Both the position numbers and the translations under genes were made by a program. Under the pieces are notes generated by a model. The model did no database searches. It had not been told where the DNA came from and saw nothing but the letters and a program-made list of their open reading frames with translations. Shown here one piece after another: positions 9,100-21,600 of a stretch of 64,000 nucleotides of DNA. Each line of letters opens with the position of its first letter. Position 1 is the stretch's first letter. This DNA comes from Eubacteriales bacterium SKADARSKE-1 (GTDB lineage: Bacteria; Bacillota; Clostridia; Oscillospirales; Acutalibacteraceae): the NCBI GenBank assembly GCA_030920305.1, contig JARLUB010000005.1:1-64000 (forward strand), in the 5' to 3' direction.

Positions 9100-9129
9100 A
9101 TAATAAATTTTATTTTTTCTCAAAGTCAA
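9100..9129 (-). promoter_or_regulatory. ctsR operon promoter
   Basis: Minus-strand TTGACT (9124-9129), an 18-base spacer and TATTAT (9100-9105). The -35 hexamer is inside the upstream CtsR operator, so repressor and RNA polymerase would compete. Confidence 0.65.
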
Positions 9130-9140
9130 ACAAGGTCAAA
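9124..9140 (+). promoter_or_regulatory. CtsR operator (perfect consensus)
   Basis: AGTCAAA-CAA-GGTCAAA on the plus strand matches RGTCAAA-NAN-RGTCAAA at every position. It overlaps the -35 of the minus-strand ctsR promoter. Confidence 0.9.
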
Positions 9141-9309
9141 TTTATCCTTTGAAATTAATTTATTTGCCAATATCTTGGCGTTCCTTTTATTATCTATTTT
9201 TTTCTTTTATTTTGTTAATATGCCGTAAAAATTTTTTAAAAATTAATTGTAGCAACAAAGGTTAGTGGTTCGTATACTGTATTGAAAGACTTAAAAGGAG
9301 GGAAACGAT

Positions 9310-9426
9310 ATGTGTAATAATGTTTTTGGTGGCGGGAACTGCACATGGATTATCATATGCATCGTAGTATTGATGTGCTGCTGTGGTAACAACGACAGTG
9401 GTTGTGGCAACAGTGGTTGCTGCTAA
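9310..9426 (+). CDS. 38-residue cysteine-rich hydrophobic peptide
   Basis: A small gene with AAGGAGGG 8 bases before the ATG and a very strong terminator 17 bases after the stop. The peptide has nine cysteines in 38 residues: an N-terminal MCNNVFGGGNC, a single hydrophobic segment (TWIIICIVVLM, about residues 12-22), a CCC triplet and a Gly/Asn/Cys tail ending GCC. Similar tiny Gly/Cys-rich one-helix peptides occur in clostridial genomes and are often suspected spore or membrane proteins; I cannot assign a function. It is transcribed away from ctsR. The isolated unit with good translation and termination signals argues it is real. Confidence 0.7.
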   Translation: MCNNVFGGGNCTWIIICIVVLMCCCGNNDSGCGNSGCC

Positions 9427-9443
9427 ATAACAAGTTCATAATC

Positions 9444-9484
9444 CTAAAGATCTCCTAGAATATTCTAGGAGATCTTTAGCTTTT
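9444..9484 (+). terminator. terminator of the cysteine-rich peptide gene
   Basis: A perfect 36-base palindrome (CTAAAGATCTCCTAGAAT and its complement, 9444-9479) followed by CTTTT. Confidence 0.88.
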
Positions 9485-9614
9485 ATAATTGTCGTTGTGA
9501 GGAGAAACGTGTTAAACTTGTTTAATTTTCTAAAAAATACTCTATAAACATGATACACAAATTTACACTTTTTAGGTTGTCGGCTGTATATGAAAGTGTG
9601 TTCTTATTAATAAA

Positions 9615-9650
9615 TGTGCCCATTCCACTATGGTAAGTGGAATGGGCACA
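9615..9650 (-). terminator. terminator of the giant gene
   Basis: TGTGCCCATTCCACT and AGTGGAATGGGCACA form a perfect 15-base-pair stem with a six-base loop, 48 bases beyond the stop of the giant gene; the minus-strand tail is TTTATTAA. Confidence 0.8.
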
Positions 9651-9697
9651 TAATAAAAGTTTTAAGCTATACCTCCTTCTTCTTTTTGGTCTTTAAC

Positions 9698-12600
9698 CTA
9701 TTGACCTTTAAAAAGCTCCTCTATTGCTTCTCTTTGAAGTTTTAACATGTTTCCTGGCTTTACTTTAAAAATTTTTACGTTACTAATTAATGCCTGTCTC
9801 TCTTCTTCGCCCATAGCCCTAAGTTTTTCACCAACTGCATTTCGTTCCATCAACTTACTGTTAAGAAGAATTCTTGCAAAGTTTTGCCTTTCTACACTCT
9901 CAGCCTTTCTGCTGTTGGTATTGGTGAATACTAATTTGTTTTCTTCTTGGCCAACTATATATCCATTTCCATCTGACACAAAAATTTCAATATTTCCTTC
10001 ACGATTAATATCAACTCTAGTTGTTGCAAGTTTTAAAACAGATGAAATTTTTGCCTCTTGACAAGATAAATATTGTTCTTCCTCCAAAAAGCAAATGCCT
10101 GTTGGGTTATTTAAAACATTTTTTGTAATTTCTAACCTTTCTTCAGGTTTTAAAATTCCGAGGTTGACTAGGTGGTCAATTTCAAGCCGTACTAGCTCTT
10201 GTTTAAAGCTACCTTCTGCTACTCTTAACTTACTATCTTCATTCATAACAAAATAAAGTGTTAAGCGGTCTTGGGAAAGCCGAGCTTCATCTACACCTAA
10301 ACCTACTAAAGTTTCAAGTGATCCTTTCCTTACTAACTTATTATCTTCTTGTCTAAAGAAAACACTAAGCTCTCGGTCCATTCTTATGTTGGCATCTTTT
10401 AAAGCAATTTCAGTTATATTATAAGCGTCATCGCCAGCAACTCCTTTTAAGGCTTCCATTGTCAAAATGCTTCTTGCAGGTGCCGTACATTCAACAGTCT
10501 TGCTACCAAATTCATATTTAAAGTAACCATTTCCTACTTTAACAGATCTAAATAATAATTTATTACCTTCATATACCGACGCCCTGCAATAATCTTCATT
10601 TCTTACTAAAGGATTTATACCAGGCGCAGCATCAACTATTACTCGCAAATGTTCGCTTATAAAAGCTAAAATTTGTTGGTCTGTAGCATAAAAGGGTAAA
10701 CCTGCATTTTCTAAGGCACCTCTCTTGACTTTATACAACTCTGCGCGAACTAACCCAATTAAAGTATCTTTATTTAAACCTAACTCTTGACCTTTAGGGC
10801 TAATCTTCAAGTTACAATTATATAGTCCATCATCTTTATTAATTGAAAACTTAAAATCAGTTAAAAGCCCAAGTTTAGTTCGCATTTCTGCTGCCAGTGT
10901 ATTTGTTCCAAACTCTACTTTTTCCATATAGTAATATACTTTACCACTAGTATCATGCCAACCGAATCTCTTTAGTTCTGCATCAATTGCAACTGTTGTA
11001 GTTTTATCATGGTAAACATATTTCAAGGTATTAAGGTTATTATGCAACATAGCCCATTTTAACATAGTTGCTGTTACTATTATTGGTTCTGATTTGTCGG
11101 CTCTTTCATCTTTAATAGTAACATAGTTTCTAGTAAAATTGTATTCTAAAGAGACACCTCGATACAAGGCAAGTTTACTTTTCATAACTCCTTCAACAAT
11201 CTTCAAACCAAATACTTCGTCTTGTGCTGCCTTACCATCCTCATCAATTTTCCAGCCATCTTGAATTAAAGCCTCATCTAGATTAGGTACCAATCCATCT
11301 TTCGTCCACACGTCAAATTTAACTGCAGTGATTTCATACCCCGAAAGTGCTTCTATTTTTTCAAGATCGGCTTTTGCAAAAGTAGATTTTAAATTTCCTG
11401 ACGCAGATACTCCTATTTTGTCTTGATCTACAAAATAATCAAAGGTTACCAATTCATCAGTACTAGACACAACATACACTCGTGAAATTTCATCTGCAAC
11501 ATCTCTAAATATAACAGAGTTTTTTAGTGTAGAATATAACATAGGAGCACCTATAATGTTAACAGTTACACCGGAAATATCCTCGTTTGCGCCTTGTTTA
11601 AAGTTTGAATCCGAAAGATTTTCTAAAATGATCCTCAGAACCTCTGGATTTAGCTCGTCACTAGCTTCTTCTTTAAATTTAATAGTCAGTTGAGTACTAT
11701 CGTCATTAATGCTAATAGAATCTATAGCCGCTCTAAATGTTATGGCATCGTACTGTTCTTGGGTTAATAAACAAACACCCTTAACACTTCTATTAACTGA
11801 GTAGTTTTCCCCAACAACACACCAAACATTTTGTTCGCCGCGCTCATCATCAAGCATTTCTTGTGTAATTTCAACACGATCTTCTTGATTCTCACGGTTA
11901 TCAACAAAGCGCACCACACCACTTTCATATCGTAGCTCATATTTAGTTTTGTCGGCCTCTTGCAGTGTGGCTAGTTTAACTTCAGCTAGTTTTATCAGGT
12001 CCGCTTTGCCAGGCCATCCTGGTAGATCACTTAACTCTTCTAGTTTTGCTTGGCAAGTTGCTACCGGCTTGTTTTCTGTAGTGGCATCACTAATATTGGC
12101 AATGGCTTTGCGCTCTTTTTGCACTAGCTCCGCTAACCTATTTTGCGCTGCGGTTATCATATTTTTATCTAAAATTTTTTGATACTTATCTTTCTCAGAA
12201 CGTGATTCAGTCTGTACTAGGTTTAGCGAATAAAGAACCTTATTTATAGATACGGTTTTTTCTATCTCTTCTTTAGCTTCCTTGGCTGCTATTGAAGGTA
12301 AAGCTTTTTCTGTTGCAACAAGTTCGGCCTGCAGTTCCCTTTGAAGCTTTTTATTGTTTTCTTGCTTACTTAAATTAATTTTGTCATTTAATTCACTTAT
12401 TCTTCCTAAACAATCAGCAATTGTAGTAATCCGTCCAACTCTGGCTAACATTTCATCTATTTTATATTTATAATTTCCAAAAAGCTTACCACTTACGTCA
12501 ATCCAGCCTGCCTTTTCCATTGTCTCATCTAATTTTATTTGCTGTCCATCTGCAACCTCAAATTTTTCTATGTGTCTGCCACCTAATTCTTGTTCTAATA

Positions 12601-15600
12601 GATAAATATCTGTAGCCGTTATAGTTGGAATTGTTGAATTTTCATGGGTAACTATCAATAAATTTTTAGATTCGGCAAAGCTTAGCACTTCGCCCCATTC
12701 AGTTCTAACAGATTTAACTTCTGCATTTGCAATACGTGTAGCTTCTTCTGCTGCTGCCTTTATACGTGCTTCTTCTACACGCTCACTTTCATCACTTGCT
12801 GCATAAAGTTCTTCTTCCCCTTCTGCTTTACCTGCCTGGAATAAAACATTCATAAACTTACCTTCGTCGCCAACTGCCCAGCCATCCCTTGTTAAATCAT
12901 TGTCCAATAGAGGTGACACTGCTTTCGAACTAACATCTATAAATTTAGCTGCAGTGATTTTATCTCCCAAAAGTGCTTCTATTTCTTCAAGATCAGCTTT
13001 TGCAAAGGTAGGTTTTGCTGTGAAATCATCTACATATACCGCTATTGTTTTCGAATTTACAAAATAAATAAATTCTACTAATTCATTACTCTTAGATCTA
13101 ATATTCACCTTTTCAACTTTATTTTCGCTATTTTTATATATAAAAGAGTTTTTCGTTTTATTTATTAGAGTCTCATTACCTATAATGTTAACAGTTACTC
13201 CGGAAATATCCTCGTTTGCGCCTTGCTCAAATTTTGAATCTGAAAGATTTTCTAAAATGATCCTCAGAACCTCTGAAGATATTTCATGAAAAACTTCTTC
13301 TTTAAATTTAATAGTCAGTTGAGTACTGTCGTCATTAATGCTAATAGAATCTATAGCATTTCTAAATACTATAGCATCATACTCTTCTGGGGTTAATAAG
13401 CAAACACCCTTAACGCTTTTGTCAATTCCGTAGTTTTCCCCAACAACACACCAAACATTTTGTCCACCGCGCACCTTATCAAGCATTTCTTGTGTAATCT
13501 CAACAACATCTTCTTGGTCCTCACGGTTATCAACAAAACGCACCACACTATTAGCATATTGTAGCTCATATTTAGTTTTATCAGCCTCTTGCAGCTCAGC
13601 TAGTTTAGCTTCAGCTAGTTTTACCAATTCTCGCTTACCGCCCCATTCTTTTAGAGCTCTTAATTCTTCTAGTTTTACTTGGCAAGCTGCTACTGGTTTG
13701 TTTGCTGCAGTTTCGTCGCTAATGGCCTCAATAGCTTCGCGCTGTTGTTGCTCTAGCTCTGCTAACCTTTTTTGCACTGCGGGTGGTACAATATTTCCCA
13801 GAATTTGTTGATACTTTTCTTTCGTACTAGCCTGTTTTCCGTTTATAATATCAAGACATTCATTTATAGATACAATTCTTCCGACATCTTCTTTAACTTG
13901 CTTGGCTGCTATTGAAGGTAAAGCTTTTTCTGTTGCAGCAAGTTCGTCTTGTAGTTTCTTTTGGTTTTTGGGGTTATTTCCCTCCTTATAGAATTTTATT
14001 TTATCTTTTAATTCATCGATTCTTGCCATATAAGCATCAATTGTAGTAATTTGCGCAACTCTGGCTGCTATTTTATCTATTTTGTATTTATAATTGCCGA
14101 AAAATTTACCACTTACGTCAATCCAGCCTGCTTTTCCCATTGTTTCATCTAATTTTATTTGCTGTCTATTCGCAACGTCAAATTCCTTTATACGTCTGCC
14201 AAAACCTATCTCTTGTTCCAATGAGCGAATATCTGCCGCCGTTATAGTTGGAGTTTTTGAGTATTTATGGGTAACTATCAATAAATTGTTAGATTCAGCA
14301 AAACTTAGCACTTCGCCCCCTTCAGTTATAACAGATTTAACTTCTGCCTTTGCAATATGTGTAGCTTCTGCGGCTGCTTCTTCTTTTATACGCGTTGCTT
14401 CTCCTGCTTCTTCTCCTTCTTCTTCCTCTGCCTCTTCTTCTGCCTCTTCTGCTTTTATACGTTCTTCTCCTGCTTCTTCTCCTTCTTCTTCCCCTGCCTC
14501 TTCTTCTGCTGCTGCTTTTATGCGTGCTTCTTCTTCTTTTATACGTGCTTCTTCTACACGCTCACCTTCATCAATTGCTGCATAAAATTCTTCTTCCCCT
14601 TTTACTTTACCTGACGGGAATAAAACATTCTTAAAATTACCTTCGCCGTCAACTGTCCAGCCACCTTCCTTTAAAGCCTCGTCTAGGTCAATTTCATATG
14701 GTTGCCACCTCCTAGCATCTACAAAGAACCCAAACTTAATTTCAGGGGTTTTATAACCCAAAAGTGCTTCTATTCCTTCAAGATCAGCTTTTGCAAAAAC
14801 AGGCTTTACATCTTCTGGTGCAGCTACTTCTATTGTTTTTTTACCTACAGTATATTCAAAGATTACTGAGTTATTAGTACTAGACTCAATACTCACTTGT
14901 ACAATTTTATTTGAAGCATCTCTATATATAACATGGTTTACTAATGTAATCCTTAACTCAAAGTTATCTATAATGTTAACAGTTACACCTGAAATATCCT
15001 CGTTTGCTCCTCTCTGAAATTTTGAACCCGAAAGACTTTCTAAAATGATTCTCAGAACCGCTGGCGTTAACTTAGCATCAGTTTCTGTTTTAAATTTAAT
15101 ATTCAGTTGAGTACTATCGTCATTAATGCTAATAGAATCTATAGCATCTCTAAATTCTATGAGATGATACGCGTATGGGTCTAATGCACAAACACTCTTA
15201 ACACCTTCGGAAATTTGGCCGTATTCGCCAACAACACACCAAACATTTTGTCCGCCGCGCACATCATCAAGCATTTCTTGTGTAATCACAACATTATTTT
15301 CTTGGTCCTCACGGTTATCATCAAGGAACACTACACCATTTTCATATCGTAGCTCATATTTAGTCTTGTCAGCCTCTTCCAGTTCGGCAAGTTTAGCTCT
15401 AGCAAATTCTACTAGTCCCTCTTTACCAGGCCAGTCTGGTAGATAACCCAAAGCAACCAAATTCAAATGACAAGTAAATACTGGCTTGACTTCACTAGCA
15501 GCATACCCTTCAATCTTCGTACGCTCTAATTGCTCTAGCTCTGCTAACCTATTTTGTGCTGCGGCCGCTCCAAGATTTCCCACAATTTGTTGATACTTAT

Positions 15601-18600
15601 CTTTCGCAGAACGTAAATTAGCCTGGTTTATGTTTATAAAATTAAGACAATCACGTAGATTCTCGATTGATCCAACAAATTCTTTAGCGTCCTTAGCCGC
15701 GAGTAAAGGTAAGACTGCTTCTGTTGCAGTAAGTTCGGCTTGTAGTTGTTGTTGATACTTTTTGTTATTTTCTCCCTCACTTAAATTAATTTCGTCATTC
15801 AATTTTCCGATTCTTACCAGGCAAGCATCAGCTGTAGTAATCTGTGCAACTCGATTGGGATTTTGCTTTTTATCCACTGCTTTTAAAGCTTCCATGCACT
15901 GATCTATCTTTATATCACATTCATTTGCAAATATAACTTCCTCATTTTCTGGATCCTTATAGGTAAATTTTTCTAAAATCTCTTTATATTTATCCAATAG
16001 ATCGCAAAAATTTCCGATCTCCAAAACTAAAGATTCACTTTCCTCTAAATTTAGTAAGATAACTTTTTCACGCACTTTGTCTTTTAACTTTTTCAAGCTT
16101 TCAAGTTTTTTATTTACAATTGTATTAACAGAGGTAGGATGATAATCTTTCGGTACTGAACGTTCTGCCTCTGTAGATTTTACCACTTTTGACTCCATAA
16201 ATGATTGGACTTTCAATTCATATGCTTTTAAGGTATCAGAATCAAGGGGTCCTTCAAGCTCTTTATATATTGCCTTTAAAGCTTGAATACACTCCACTAT
16301 TTCTTCGACACATTTATTTGCGATGTCCACATCTGCAACATTTGGGCCATGTCCAGACTGAATTTTTTTAAAAGTACCTGTATGGTTGTCCAAAAATTTG
16401 CAAAAATCATCAATATTCTGAACAAGAAGTGTTTTATTTTCTGAAAGTAATGTCAAATCTTTACCAAGCATTTTGTCGCTTAAATCTTTTAATTCTTTAT
16501 GGTATTCATTTACTATGCCCAAGATGCCGTGATAGACAGGAGCCTCTTCTTTTGCATGTAAAAGTTCTTGCGCCCTTAATTCCATAAATGGTTTGAATTC
16601 CTTAGAAAAACTTGTTAATTTATCATTAGCAATATTAATGAATCTTTCATATTCGGCCTTTGCGTCGGCTGCTTCTGCTGCGGCGCTTGTTGTTTCAGGT
16701 GCTTGTGGTTTATCCTGTATAAAATTATAGTTCATCCAAAAGAACCAACTACTGTTGTCTTTCCACCCATTTGCTTTCAATGCGTCGTCTAGTTCCACCT
16801 TATATCCAGTGTTAACGACTTCAATTTTTTCAAATTTACCATATCTACTCTGAAGCTCCTCAATATCTTTGAGCATTATGATTGATTTTTTTAAGCCATT
16901 TTTTGGAACAAGTTTTAATTGCTTCGTAACTTCATTATACGTCGTCTTACTTTCATCAAATCGGTCACTAAAACTTTGGGGTATTGCGTTTGCATCAGCT
17001 GTTGGTATTGTTGGTTGTTTTAGTTCTTGTTGCTGAGGTTGGCCAGGGGTAGTAGATTTGTGGGTTGTTGTGGCTTCAGGTATTGCAGCGGTGGCTGTTA
17101 TTGTTGTGGGGGCAATGGTGGTTGTTGTTTCAGGTGCTTTTGTCGTATCTTTTACAAAAACAAAGATGCCCGGGTATCGAACATTACTTTCTTTCCACCC
17201 TTGTTCTTCCAATTCCTCGCTTAGTGCCACATGCTCTGCTATGCCATAGAGTGTAATTTGATTAATTTCACGATGTCTACTTTGAAGACCTTCAAGATCC
17301 TCAAGATCCTTGAGCGTTATGAGTAAATTCTTTACGCCTAATTTTATATTAAGTGATATTCTTTTCTCAGGTAAATTATACGTCGTCATATCTTCAAAAA
17401 ATCGGTTGCTAAGGCCTTCGAGTGATGTGGTGGCAGGGGTAGTAGGTAATGCCGGTTGCGAGCCAGATTTTAAATGGGTCGGTTGTGCATTTTGTTGTTG
17501 AGACGCTTGTGGTGTCACCCTTTGAAAAATATAATTATTCGAGCCTGGATCTTTATATTCTTTCCACCCTTGTTCTTTCAATGTCTCGTCTATTTCCACT
17601 GTTGATTTACCGTTCGGATGGATAATAATTTCATTAAATGTACCATATTGACTCTCAAGCTGCCTAATATATTCATCTGTTAGGGTTATCTTTTGATCCA
17701 TCTTTAGCTGAAGTATTATTTTCTCCTCAACTAAATAATAATTCGTTAGATTTTCAAAAAATGAGTCCCCAGGGTTTTGTACTTGAGCCGCTTTTCCTTT
17801 TGTCATGGTGGCTGTTTGGTCTGGTTGCTGTACTTCTTGAGTTCTAGCAAGATCTGCTGTTCTCGCGGGGCCCCTTGTGGTAGCTGTTGTGGTTGCAACA
17901 GCTTTTGGTTGTGCATCCATTGCTTTCAAAGCCTCAATGCATTCCCTTACCTTTGCTTCGCATCTAAATAAAAGTCTCATTTCCTCATCGGTTAGACCTC
18001 TAGAGCTAATTTTTCTTAAAGTCGCTGTATTGATATTTAAGAACTCGTAAAAATCACTGATTGTTTCAAATGTCCTAGAATTTTCCACAGATAATGATAG
18101 CCGTTTTGTTTCTATTTTGCTTTTTAATGCTTTCAATTGTGGGAGACGTTCATTTATAATTACAGCGACGAGGCCCTTAAGAGGAACATCCTTTTCTACT
18201 GCTGCCAAAGCTGAAAGTTCTTCACTTTTTGACGTCAAAAATGTTATGAACTCTAACTTATATGCTTTTAAAGTATACTCAAAGGAGTTTTCAATTTGTT
18301 TATTCATTACTTTTAAAGTTTCAATGCACTGCATTATTTTTGTATTGCATTCAGTTACAAGTGCTATCTGCTCATCGTTTAGAACTTTCATGTTAACTTG
18401 TTTTAAATCACCTGCACGAACTATAAATAAAGTGTAAAACCATGAAATTTCCTCAAATAAATCCTGACTGGTTTGGGGTAATAAATTCGAATTTTTCTCT
18501 ACTTTTTCTTTTAAATTTTTCAAGTCTTCGAGAGTTTTGTTCATTACAACGAAGAAGTTATCAGGAAGCGATCCCTTTTTTCCCTCTTCCAAATTTGAAA

Positions 18601-21600
18601 GTTTTTCCACATCGAAGGCAAGAAAGTTTACTAATTCTGTCCTATAAGCGTTTAAGGTGCCCTCATCAATAGATTTTGCAGATTGACCTTCTTCACTTTT
18701 TGTGGTTGCAGGTGTTGCCATAGACATTGGCAAGGATAATGGCGGTAAAACAAATTTGGTTACCGGATTAGCTGGCTGTGGCTGTGCTGGAGTTGGAGTT
18801 GTAGTTGTAGTTGTAGCTGCGGGGGTTGCAGCTGTTGGTGTGGATATTGTGGCCGCGGCCACTGGTGTTATTGGTTGTTGCTGCGGCTGCTGGTGTACTG
18901 TTTGAGTTGCTATAGTGACATTTTTTGCCTGCGCTGCTGCTTTTGCTGGATTTTTTTCAAACTTATAATTCCCATGCCATCTACTACTTACATCTTCCCA
19001 GCCTTCATCTAGCATTGTCTGGTCTAATTTTATTTGCTTCTTACCTTCAACTTCAAACTTGTCTATACTTTCGTGTTTTATTTCTTCTAATTTATGAATA
19101 ATTTCTGCAGTTATAGTTGGAACTTTACCAGTTTCAAGGACTACAAAAGAATCCTCACCAAAATGATATTCTAATTCTATATTATCTTTATCCCTAAGAG
19201 ATACATAAGTCATTTTTGGATCTGTTGCCTCTGCCCACCCGCCAAGATCATACATAATTGGTAACGTAGCCTCTTGTTTCTGAGGTTGGGCAGCAGTCGT
19301 ATCTTTTACAAAAACAAGGCTGCTCATGGATTGAGAATCATGTTTTTTCCACCCTTGTTCTTTCAATTCCTTGCTTAGTTCCACATGACCTGCTACGCCA
19401 ATGAGCATAATCTGCTCAAAAGATCGGCCAATAAGACGCTCAAGATCCCCAAGATCCTCGAGCGTTATGACAAAATTATTTACTCCTGATTTTATATTAA
19501 GTGCCACTAAATTCGTAGCAAAACTATACGTCGCCTTATTTACATCAAATCGGTCGCTAAGCCTTGGGGTCATTGCGGTTACATCAGCTGCTAGTTGTTG
19601 CTGTGCTTGTAGATGAGATTGGGGTCTTGGAGTAATTCGCGGTGGAAACGTTGATTCTTGTTTATTTTCAGCTGTTGGTGTGGATGTTGTGGTCGCAGCC
19701 GCTGGTGTTGTTGGTTGTTGCTGTACTTGCATTTGAGGTTGGGCAGCAGTAGATTTGGGGGTTGTTGTGGGTGTTTTAGTTGCAACAGCTGCTAGTTGTG
19801 CATCCATTGCTTTTAAAGCTTCTATACACTGCATCACTTTTGGATCACATTCAGCTACAATTTGACTCTCTCTAGCCGTTAGACTGTTCATGCTAATTTG
19901 TTTTAAAATCTCTGCACGAGCATTTAATAAATCGTAAAAAAATGAGACTTGCGAAAATAAATCCTGACTGGTTTTAGGTAAGTAATTCAAATTTTTATTT
20001 ACTTTTTCTTTTAAAGCTTTCAAAACTTCTAAATTTCTGTTCGTTACATTGAAGACGTTATCAGGAGGAAGCGATACCTTATTTCCTGCTTTCAAATCTG
20101 AAATGCCCTTTGCAATATTGTTAATAACCTCTGTTAAATTTACCCTATAACCCACTAAGGTGCTTTCATCAATGGGTTTTGCAGATTGACCTTCTTCACC
20201 TTTTTTGGGGGTTGCAGCTGTTGGTGTGGATATTGTGGTGCTTGCTTTTTCAGGCGCTCCTGCCATATCATTTTCAAAAACATAGGAAGCCGTGCTTTGA
20301 TCTGTAAGTTCTTTCCACCCTTTTGCTTTCAAATTCTCATCTATGTCCACTTTTTTTTGTCCGTTGTAACCGATGATAATTTTATTAATTACACCACCAC
20401 ACTTACTTTTAAGATGCTCAATATGCTGGTCTGTAAAGATCATAATATTTACGCCTGGTTTTTGAAAAAGCCTTGCTTCGTGCGTTTCTGGGAAATATTC
20501 GCTCTTGCCTTCATCAATTAGGTCGCTAAAGTTTTGTTCATGGCTCGCTTTTCCTGTTGCAGCTGCTGTTGGTTGTTGCTGTACTTGTTTTTGAGGTTGG
20601 GTAGCAGTAGATTTGGGGGTTGTTGCTGTGGGTGCTTGTGGTATACCCTTTCTAAACAAATGGTAACTAGGGTGTGCAAACATAACTTCTGTCCACCCTT
20701 GTGCTTTCAATGCATCATCTACTTCCACTGGATACATGGTGTTATTGACTTTAAATTCATTAAAGTCACCATATTTATTCAGAAGCATCTTAACATATTC
20801 ATCTGTCAGGGTTAATTTTTTTTCTGTATTTGAAAAAAGTTCTATTAGCTTCTTATCAGCATTATATGTCACATTAATTTCATTAAGCTGGTCGCTAAAG
20901 CTTTGTACTTGACCCGCTTTTCCTGTTGTGCCTGTTTTTGTGGTTGTTGTGGCTTTTTGACCCGTGCCCATAGCTTCCGCTTTGGGAATTAATCTAAATG
21001 TTGTTAAATCACCATTTTTTTCGCCCTCACCAAATCCCAGATTTTCTAAATCCCTACTTAGTTCTGGGGTCCCTTTTCCTTTGTATTCAATAATCGTTAT
21101 ATCACTTAAGGGCTTCCCTTTTATTTGCAAAAAAGTATTTATCAAAGATTTAATTATTGGAACGGAGACATTTCCACTTTTTGTATCGGTAATAACAACC
21201 TTATTAGCACCTTCCAGCTTATATCTTAGATGCGAAATATCTTGGGGGTTCGCTGCTGGTGTTGCTGGGTTTGCCTGTGTTGCTGGTGTTACTGGTTTTG
21301 TCGGTGTTTCCGATTTTGCCGGATTAGTTGTTTTGACCTGCTGGCTACTTGTAAAACTACTGCGCAATGAGGCTCTATTAGAATGACTCCTACCTGCACT
21401 GACTGTGCCAGATGAGCCAAGCATTGCAATAGCCGAAAGCCCCATTAGTGCCGACAAACACATAACGCTTGTCCGCACACCTAAACCACCACTTACATCT
21501 GCTAAACTTTCTGCATCTAATTTTATAGCATTAGATTTTAATGTTTGTTGTTCATATTCGAATAATTCTTCAGCTGTAAAATTAAATCCCTGCTTTTTTG

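Larger units (their letters stand above)
16690..20905 (-). repeat. array of Gly-Trp domains with Pro/Thr/Gln linkers
   Basis: Seven clear copies of a roughly 75-residue domain in this span. Each opens with F.(D/E)..TYN...K.L.L, has a middle T(D/L)..I..LE..YG.F..I.V, and ends with a motif like VELDDALKANGWKD followed by Y.F and a Pro/Thr/Gln linker. Gly-Trp positions are near 20695, 20315, 19350, 19000, 17570, 17200 and 16770. Further copies lie in the long repeats and near 10965. Confidence 0.8.

Noticed and set aside
9075-9140. Repeated TCAAA units as a possible CRISPR or iteron array
   Set aside because: Only two tandem pairs, matching the CtsR heptad consensus and located at the ctsR promoter.
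14094-14634. Long plus-strand frames inside the giant gene (for example 14094-14585)
   Set aside because: They are antisense shadows created by the Glu/Ala-rich repeat coding on the minus strand; low-complexity Leu/Ser/Cys translations and no ribosome sites.
18702-18905. Plus-strand Gly/Val-rich frame
   Set aside because: Complement of a Pro/Thr/Ala linker of the giant protein.
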